DNA from: Fomitopsis serialis
Lineage: Eukaryota > Basidiomycota > Agaricomycetes > Polyporales > Fomitopsidaceae
NCBI RefSeq assembly: GCF_022376445.1
Contig: NW_025954978.1
Location: 434,001 to 498,000, forward strand
Length of the DNA: 64,000 nt
Direction of reading: 5' to 3'
Shown here: piece by piece, positions 57,453 through 64,000 of the stretch
How the letters are laid out: every line of letters starts with the position of its first letter
Position numbering within the stretch: position 1 is the first letter of the stretch
The notes under the pieces: model-generated
What the model saw: only the letters and a program-made list of their open reading frames with translations
What the model was told of the DNA's origin: nothing
Database searches by the model: none
Translations under genes and position numbers: made by a program

Positions 57453-60400
57453 GTACCAGCTATTTGGTCGTGATTGAATGCGTACGCTGGAGCTACATGT
57501 CAGTCCGATTTTTCCTGGATCATTCGACTGTGTGCGGCGTATGCGGACGCCGCAATGGGGGATTGACGTACGTCGTATGCCCGGTTGCGTCGCATATGCG
57601 CTGTCATCCATGCTGCATGTCCACCGGGGCGCTCGTAGTCTCAGGGCGCGGCCGACAGTGCATCTCCTTGCCAGTCCGTCGTCGGGTCAATACTGTGACC
57701 GTGTTCGGCATTGGTGCGAACATACCACCGGTCAAATGTTCGAGTCGGCGGCCTATCATGTCTTGTACCTGGACAAAACAGCCCAATCTCTGTATTTCCT
57801 CGCCTTGTGTTTCCCACCATAGGCGCAAAGGCGGAGACATACATGACAGCAATTCTGTCCTCGGCTCTGAGCCAATTTTCATCTGCGCGTGATCTCACCG
57901 CCGCCGCCGCCGAGTGTATATAGGCACACAAATGCGAGATGTAGTTCCGCCGGCCATGACAGTTGGAACGGTGATCTAGGCGAGCAGACGCTTTCATGTT
58001 CTGTACCTACCGGTACCTTGCGATGGCGTCACCGTTTCTCGACACAGCCCTTCGCGTCGGCAACTTGAAGCTCGCATCAGGCACTGCGAGTCACTGCGGC
58101 GTTGTCCGCATGACCGTCCCTACTTCCCGTCGATCGTCAGGGAGCCGACGAGTGCAGTATTGGTACAGACCAATCACTTTTTAGCCCCGTTTGCGATGAC
58201 AGGCGCTGCGTAATGTGTGGCTGGTCACTCTGAGTAACGTCGCCGATTGGTAGCCATTGATTATGAAGGTTTTCCGGAGCTCCCGAGCAGTGTCTGTCGA
58301 GGACAGCGCTTGTACGACGCTGTTCGGTTTGTTTCCTGGATGTGGCATGCCTGATTTTCATGACGGCGTCGTGCTCGAAGACATGATGGTGCATGGAAGT
58401 GCTGTCGGCGAGCGGCCAACGACTATCGCATCATCTAACTGGTGTACAGGGTGCCTGACGCCCCGCCTCCCCGCGTCATTGTCGGGTTGCCAGTGTACAG
58501 CAAGTCTGCAGTCCCATTCGTGAACGAAACCAAATGCTGCACCCGCCTGCAATACAGTGTGACCAACTGTGCACGGGCAATTGCGTCTCGTAATGATTTT
58601 GCGCACACAAGTTGACGTGAATAGAGGGAGATGATCAGTACTAAACTCTTCCGCAGTATCTACACAGTGTCCGTGCGAAGCCCAGTATCTCGCAACAGAC
58701 CCTGTCGGTCTGTGAGCAGCTGCTGACCGTGACGATCCCAGTCAGCGATGCCGTGCTAGGCCATGTAGATGATGGGTGTCAGCGCGAGATGCCCATGTAC
58801 AATGGTGTGCAAGTCGGGCGGAATACGCAGGCGACTCGATCGTGATCGGTATGAGTCTCGAAACACACGAAACCGCGTCACGATGTCACAGTGTTCAAGT
58901 TCAGAACAACGAGGGATGGATCAGCAAAGTGGTCTGCGGCCTGTGTGCATGGAGTACAGGTGAGTGTTGCGTCGACAAGGGTCTCGCATTCGCCGTCCGC
59001 ATGAAATGGCCAACTGCGATATGCATGCCACGACGAGGTCCCAGTAAGTACTGCGTACCATCCCGTTCTGTTTTTGACAGCACGGCAGGACGTCGCTGAC
59101 TCGTTGTCAGCCATTCCCGTGTCTTTCACACATCGAGGTCGGTACGCAAGACATGGATGTCAGTACCGACCGATTCTACATAAATCGTCGCCAGACTCAT
59201 ATCATGCTAACCGGCCGCTATTTGTAATGTTGTCTCCCTCTGCTTAATTCTGTGCAATAGTGCTTGCGTTTGCCTCGATAGCTCTGTGTCCATGACGTCT
59301 AAGCTGTCGGTCTGCATACTCCTCGGCGCGGCTCCGCAAAGCGAGGGAAATTCAGCGAGGCTTGAAGCAGATGGTCGGTGTCGAATCCCAGCAGGATCGA
59401 AACATCGGTGAGTCCCCCGTACCCCCATACATCCTAGTTCATTATACATTGCCTCGGAGCCTTGGCAGGAAACCCGGTGCGCCGTTTTGTCGATTTCGAA
59501 CCGTTTCGTGACCGTCAAGACCCGAATCGTAAGCTTAGCTGATGATAACACTCGACGTCACCGCTAAGTCGGTGACCTTACCGAACACAATGCGACTCCG
59601 AGTCGGCTTGTACACGAGAGCCAGAATCGTAATCTACAGGTGTGTAGTCACTTCAAGTGCGCGGCCTGTTTCATGGTCCCGCGGTTGACCCTCGAAAGCC
59701 CACTGGCGTGTTGATACTCGCAGACTGAACAAAACCAGTCACTCGATGACAAAACCACGATATGTTCTTTGTTCACAGGGGCGTTGGATGGGTATTTTCA
59801 GTGTCGAGCCGGTCGGATGTCGTGGATAACTCGTCGCCTGCGATATCGGTACTACGGAGAACGCGTGAACGTCGACGTATAGCCGACCGAATAGATCGCC
59901 TGGGCACGCATTGGGCTTGCCACTATCGACACTCGTGCTTTGCCCGGTCCTATGCTTCGACGTCCCCATTGTCCTTGACGGCTCCGTCACCCGGCCAGGC
60001 CACTGCCAACTCGTGAACTATGCGACCTGATCCGCAAGGTGGACTCTGGAAACGATATGGTTTGAGTGTACATAATCGGACAACGTTCGACTGTCTGTTT
60101 CTGGGTCCCTCCGCTGCTCATCGGCGAGTCGCCCATCTCTCCTGCGAAGTCATGCAACGAATAGCTCTACGCATCGACCTCTTGACAAAGAATTCCGCGC
60201 CGCGCCGCGGCCATGGCGACAGGTGTTCTTGTGGGTGGTAGACCATCCGACGAGTGCCCTGGCTGTTCTCAAGCCTTTCTGATGGCCCAGGGCGCTGCGA
60301 TCGTCAAGGAGGGCCGCATACTCGGTCAGGAAGTGTGTCACAACGCACAGGTGCGTGATACCCTCATCACACACGGCCTGTTGCCTGGCTCGCTGACGCT

Positions 60401-63172
60401 CGAACACCCGCAGACGAACACTCGCTGAGAAGCGCACGAGGTGCATGGAGGGCCGATGGTAGAGTGGCGAAGGTCACTGGATTCATCCAGCAGCAACGAG
60501 GACGTGCTCGCACCACGTCTCTGGGTGTGGATGGAAGCCGTCGCCGTCACGTACCGATCCACAGCTCGCTCAGCACGGCCTGTCCACGGAATATCGTAGG
60601 CGAAGGCCGCCACGTTTCACGTCCGCCAAGTATCATAGACAGCTCGAATATATCTATTTGCTGCGACACTATGTACATGGATTCTTGCCCTACGTGAAGC
60701 AGCCTGTACGACGTGCCTGTCGTCGCTGACGACACCAACTGTCTATGCGGCGGGGACTCGGATTGCAGCCGTACGAAGGCAGGACACACCGTGACCGATG
60801 CAGTAGATACCAATACCAATGCGTCCGTCGCATGCGCAGCTGACCGTTGTGAGAGGGCGGGGCACTGTGGGACAGCTCGAGTAGCCTGTGCCAACGGCTC
60901 CAGCACTGTTCGAAGCCCTCCGAAGTCGCGCCCCGCATCACAGCTCCCGCCCCGCGTACTGCCCACGCCGCCCCGCACGTCCCCGCCATCCGATCCGCCG
61001 GAAGAGAATGCGTCAGTATCAGAAAACACCGTGACGGCACTCACCTCGTTGCGGCCACTCACCGGCGGCGGTCCATGGACGTGCTCGTCCTCGGATGCCT
61101 CGATGCGGGCACCGTGTCTGTCCGGCGGACGAGCGGACGAGCGGGCTGCCTGATTCGCTGACGGAGCGTGCCGACGCCCGCGGAGGGACGCGAGCGTGAC
61201 TCGACGAGCTCGGAGGCGAGCACCCTCCTTCGCAGGCTGGACACGAGGAGAGCGTGCCGCGCGGAATGGAAGGGACACGCATGCGCTCTCGCACGTTGAT
61301 GCTGCACGGAATCCCGATCGTACGCCTTCTTTCCGGCTCGCCAGCGCGCACCGTAATGCACTCTGTCGAGACATGCATGCCCGGTGGACATGCCCTCGCG
61401 CCGTCCGCCTTCGGGTTGCTTTGCGCACCGGCGAATCTGAGTGAACTCACCACGCCGTCCAAGAGGACCGCATACGTCTCCTGCAAAACCCACAAAGAAT
61501 TCCCTCGCGGCCGATCTTTGGTGAGGAACGTTCACGAGCCGTGCCCGATCAACGCGTACATACCACCCGCCGCCGGACCATCGAGCGTGGACCCGTACAC
61601 CGCGCCGGTGGCGATGGGAAGGCTGTCAATACCCACGGCAGGCATGGTACGATGTTCGCTTCCGCGGACATCGTGCACCGGAAAGGCGACGGCGACTTGG
61701 CCGCTGGCTGCCGAGCAACCCACTGCGAGCGATCGCGAGGTATAAAGTTGGGAGCTGTAGACGGAGGAGGACATCGGTGAGTCGGTTTCTGACCGCATGG
61801 AAAGGGAACGTACTAACTCTGCGGCACTCGCAGCCTCGCTCGCGCTGTGGGCGTGCTCGGTGACGGCGACGGGCCCTATGAGGATGCGCAGGACGTTGAC
61901 TGGTGGGCGTCGTCGGCAGTCGCGATGATGGGAACAGGTAAGCCGTCTATGGTCTGGCCGCGGTGGTGGGACTTGCTGACGACGAGTGCCCTAGGGTGCT
62001 GCTGGGTTCTTGCGACGGCCGGTGGACTTGCAGCGAACGGGAGCTTCGTGGACGGCTGCGGAGGAGTAGGACAAGGGGTGAGTGAGGGCGCACGTCGCAA
62101 TGCTTGTGTCCGCACGGTGATGTGCCGCGATGCGGCACGAGCGAAAGGCTCGTAGGTGCGGCTCTGAGTGACCGCCGATGCGTGCGCTGTAGTAGTGAGT
62201 GCTTGTACGTAGATCCGCGTGGACCCACTGACCTGCGCCGCGTGCCGCATGCATGCCGCCTAGGCACGAGGCGTGTTCGTCGGCAGTGGCGGCGAGGCCG
62301 GTGCAGTACTGGTGGTGGGCGCTTGTACACAGGTCCATAGAGCAGACCGTTTCGTGCGTCGTGCTCCGCGATCCGTGGGCCATCCGTTGGCTGTAGAGTG
62401 AGAGATCGTCCTGGGAGCCGCCTGCGCGCTGCGCTGTGTTGTTCCCGGTGCCTAGACGAGAGTATCGCCGGTTTCACGTGGCCCAGCACTTGTGGTACGC
62501 ACAACGGTCGATCTGTGCTACGCGCCAAGTCGACCGACAGTTGCGGTATGCACCCGCACGTCGGGAGGGACGCGAGAAGGCCATGCATGGTGGAGAGGAC
62601 CGCGGGTGCTCTGGGGAGCGTCGCACAGAACATCGTGTAGCGAGCCGTCCCGGGCATCGTTTTGGTCTGAACGAGTTGCAGGGGCCTCGTACGATGCTGG
62701 CGTATCGTTTGGCATCGTCCCGGCGCGTGACACGCGATGCGTTGGGGACGGGGGAAGGCGGGAGCAGGTCGGCGGCGGGGACTGAGGAGGCGCTGTTTCT
62801 GGATGAATGCGCGCGATCAGAGAGAAAAGACACAAACTGACCTCGGGCGAGCCAGAATGACGCAGAAGGGGCGTTGGCGGTGTCGACAGACTCGTCTCGG
62901 CTATGCGCATCAGGACAGAGCGGCGGAGGGGCGGGCGGGGCGACGAGAGAGACGGCGGAGGGACGGCAGACAGCAGCGAGGGGACGAGAGCGAGCGAGCA
63001 CAGACAGCGCAGCGAAGAGGTGTTGACACTGTTGAGCTATCGAGACGGACAGGGCGGAGAGAGCGTTTGCGGGCGCTTGCAGCAGCATCATGGATGCAGC
63101 GCGAGCGGCGTGAGTGGGCTGAGCAGCTGCGGGCGGAGGCAGCGGGGCACGCGAGGTGCAGACCTGGGCAAG
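57453..63172. other. Gene-poor region up to the second IMD copy, nothing recognised
   Basis: About 5.7 kb. Open stretches are common on both strands because the GC content is high (for example 274 codons from ATG 61374 down to 60547 on the minus strand), but they overlap each other, have arginine/serine/alanine-rich random-looking composition and show no domain. CpG is not visibly depleted, so a heavily methylated or RIP-mutated transposon is unlikely. The part from 62800 to 63170 is purine-biased on the plus strand (GAGAGACGGCGGAGG-like). No terminal repeats, reverse transcriptase or transposase motif was seen. Confidence 0.45.
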
Positions 63173-64000
63173 ACGGCATCCTGCGAACGCAGCGAGGACA
63201 GCGCAAGCCTAGTGCGTGAAGGATACAATAGCCGGCAAAGACAGACGAACTCAAGAACGCGCTTATGTACGTTTCCTGATTTAGCTGTATTTGGTACGGT
63301 ACCCGACGGCTGGGCGCTTAGCGTTCCGTCGCGCAGTCAGTAGGCTGGCGCTCGTTGTGCGACTCATCCACCACGGTCATGTCCTCCGGTGCACTCAACG
63401 AGCCTATTGCGGATAGGGAGTCTATTCACAAGTCGTGCAGGTCGCTCGAAGCCGTTGTCAACGTGCTCAATGACTACTGCGAGGCCGCAAATGCGATCCT
63501 AACTCTGCAGCGGAAGCTCGTCAAGGCCTTGCGAGATGCGGCGGCGGCGAAGTGTGTGCCTGAGATACCAGGTACGGGAACCAAGCAACGAGACGTTAAT
63601 TCGCTCAATGGTGCCCTAGCGAACGCGCTGAACGTGAGCGCGACCATCTTCGACACGCTCTGCGAAGTGGACGCAAAGTTCGTCAAGCTCGCCGACAAGG
63701 AGTGCGACGCGGTCAGTGCGGAGGTCAAGAAATGGTTCAAGAAGCTCGCTGTGAGTGCTCTGCATGTATGCGCCAAAGTGCTGGCCTTACGGCGGTCCGT
63801 CAGAAAGAAGAGCGTGCGTACGACGATCGCCTCGCCAACGCCAACGCCAAGCTCAAGCAAGCCGGGCAACTGTACGAGAAGAAGGCCAAGAAGAACCCGC
63901 AGGACGCGGCCGACGAGCATGCGCGTTACATGAACATCCTGACCACTCTGGGCCCCGAGATCAACCAGGAGAAGTAGTCAGTACCTCTGTCATTCGCACT
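63173..64000. repeat. Long near-identical direct repeat, copy B (continues past the window)
   Basis: Second copy of 50131-50963 in the same orientation. It begins abruptly at ACGGCATC, inside unrelated purine-rich sequence, and is still matching at the last base of the window. Its upstream part includes the presumed promoter-proximal region of the IMD gene. Confidence 0.93.
63379..64000 (+). CDS. IMD/I-BAR-like domain protein, second copy, cut by window edge
   Basis: The start region and first two exons are the same as in the gene at 50339, with the same intron positions and donor/acceptor sequences. The only coding difference is one codon: NSLNGALANALNV here against NSLNGALLANALNV in copy A. 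The sequence ends inside the second intron, so whether the disordered tail follows is not visible. If real, this is a very recent duplicate with an open frame. If an assembly artefact, it is the other allele or a mis-join. Confidence 0.8.

Noticed and set aside
60547..61374. Longest ATG-initiated open frame (274 codons, minus) in the gene-poor region
   Set aside because: Arg/Ser/Ala-rich random-looking composition, the opposite strand is also open at 61254-61745, no domain, no intron and no neighbour support. High GC makes long chance frames common here.
61947..62657. Open frame of 236 codons on the minus strand
   Set aside because: Very rich in Arg, Ser, His and Pro, overlapped by other open frames on both strands, and no recognisable motif.

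Overview
The window looks like nuclear DNA of a filamentous basidiomycete, probably an Agaricomycete. The genes are intron-rich, with most introns about 50-100 nt and GT-AG borders. Protein types fit this group: an IMD-domain protein, a CE16 acetylesterase, a Zn2Cys6/fungal_trans factor, a microsomal P450, a degraded RecQ-type helicase of the kind that is repeated in mushroom genomes, and a protein resembling those carried by KDZ/Plavaka-type elements. No rRNA, tRNA or CRISPR array was recognised.

Layout. 1-11 kb is a housekeeping block: AP-3 beta adaptin (minus, cut by the left edge), a Pcd1-like Nudix CoA diphosphatase, a cytochrome P450 with a TATA box, and the Vps34 PI3-kinase. 11.4-15.9 kb holds a large Q-rich ARID-domain gene (Swi1-like, minus). 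Downstream of it lie a degraded RecQ-type helicase and two decayed partial copies of the ARID gene, all in 17.9-24.5 kb. 25-41.6 kb holds a DnaJ protein, a Zn2Cys6 transcription factor, a CE16 acetylesterase, the splicing factor Saf4/CCDC130, a CobW-family zinc-binding GTPase, a possible transposon-borne protein, a TMEM41/Tvp38-type membrane protein and ribosomal protein uS10. 41.9-48.5 kb holds a type II inositol-polyphosphate 5-phosphatase and a conserved two-TM membrane protein. 50.3-52.5 kb is an IMD (I-BAR-like) protein gene. The 5' 0.83 kb of that locus recurs almost identically at 63.17-64.0 kb, 13.04 kb downstream, and runs off the right edge. The 52.5-63.2 kb between the two copies is gene-poor, but 52.9-57.5 kb carries a strongly minus-strand-biased series of intron signals, which may be an unrecognised spliced transcript.

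Functional links. Vps34, AP-3 beta, the inositol 5-phosphatase, the IMD protein and the TMEM41-like protein all act on endomembranes or phosphoinositides. They are scattered and separately transcribed, so I read no cluster into this. No secondary-metabolite or defence system could be recognised.

Caveat on the sequence. At least ten conserved genes contain single-base losses, often in homopolymer runs, that break an otherwise perfect family frame. This points to residual long-read indels in the assembly rather than ten independent pseudogenes. CDS coordinates below span the whole locus including introns, and 'intact' refers to the family match rather than to a single open frame.
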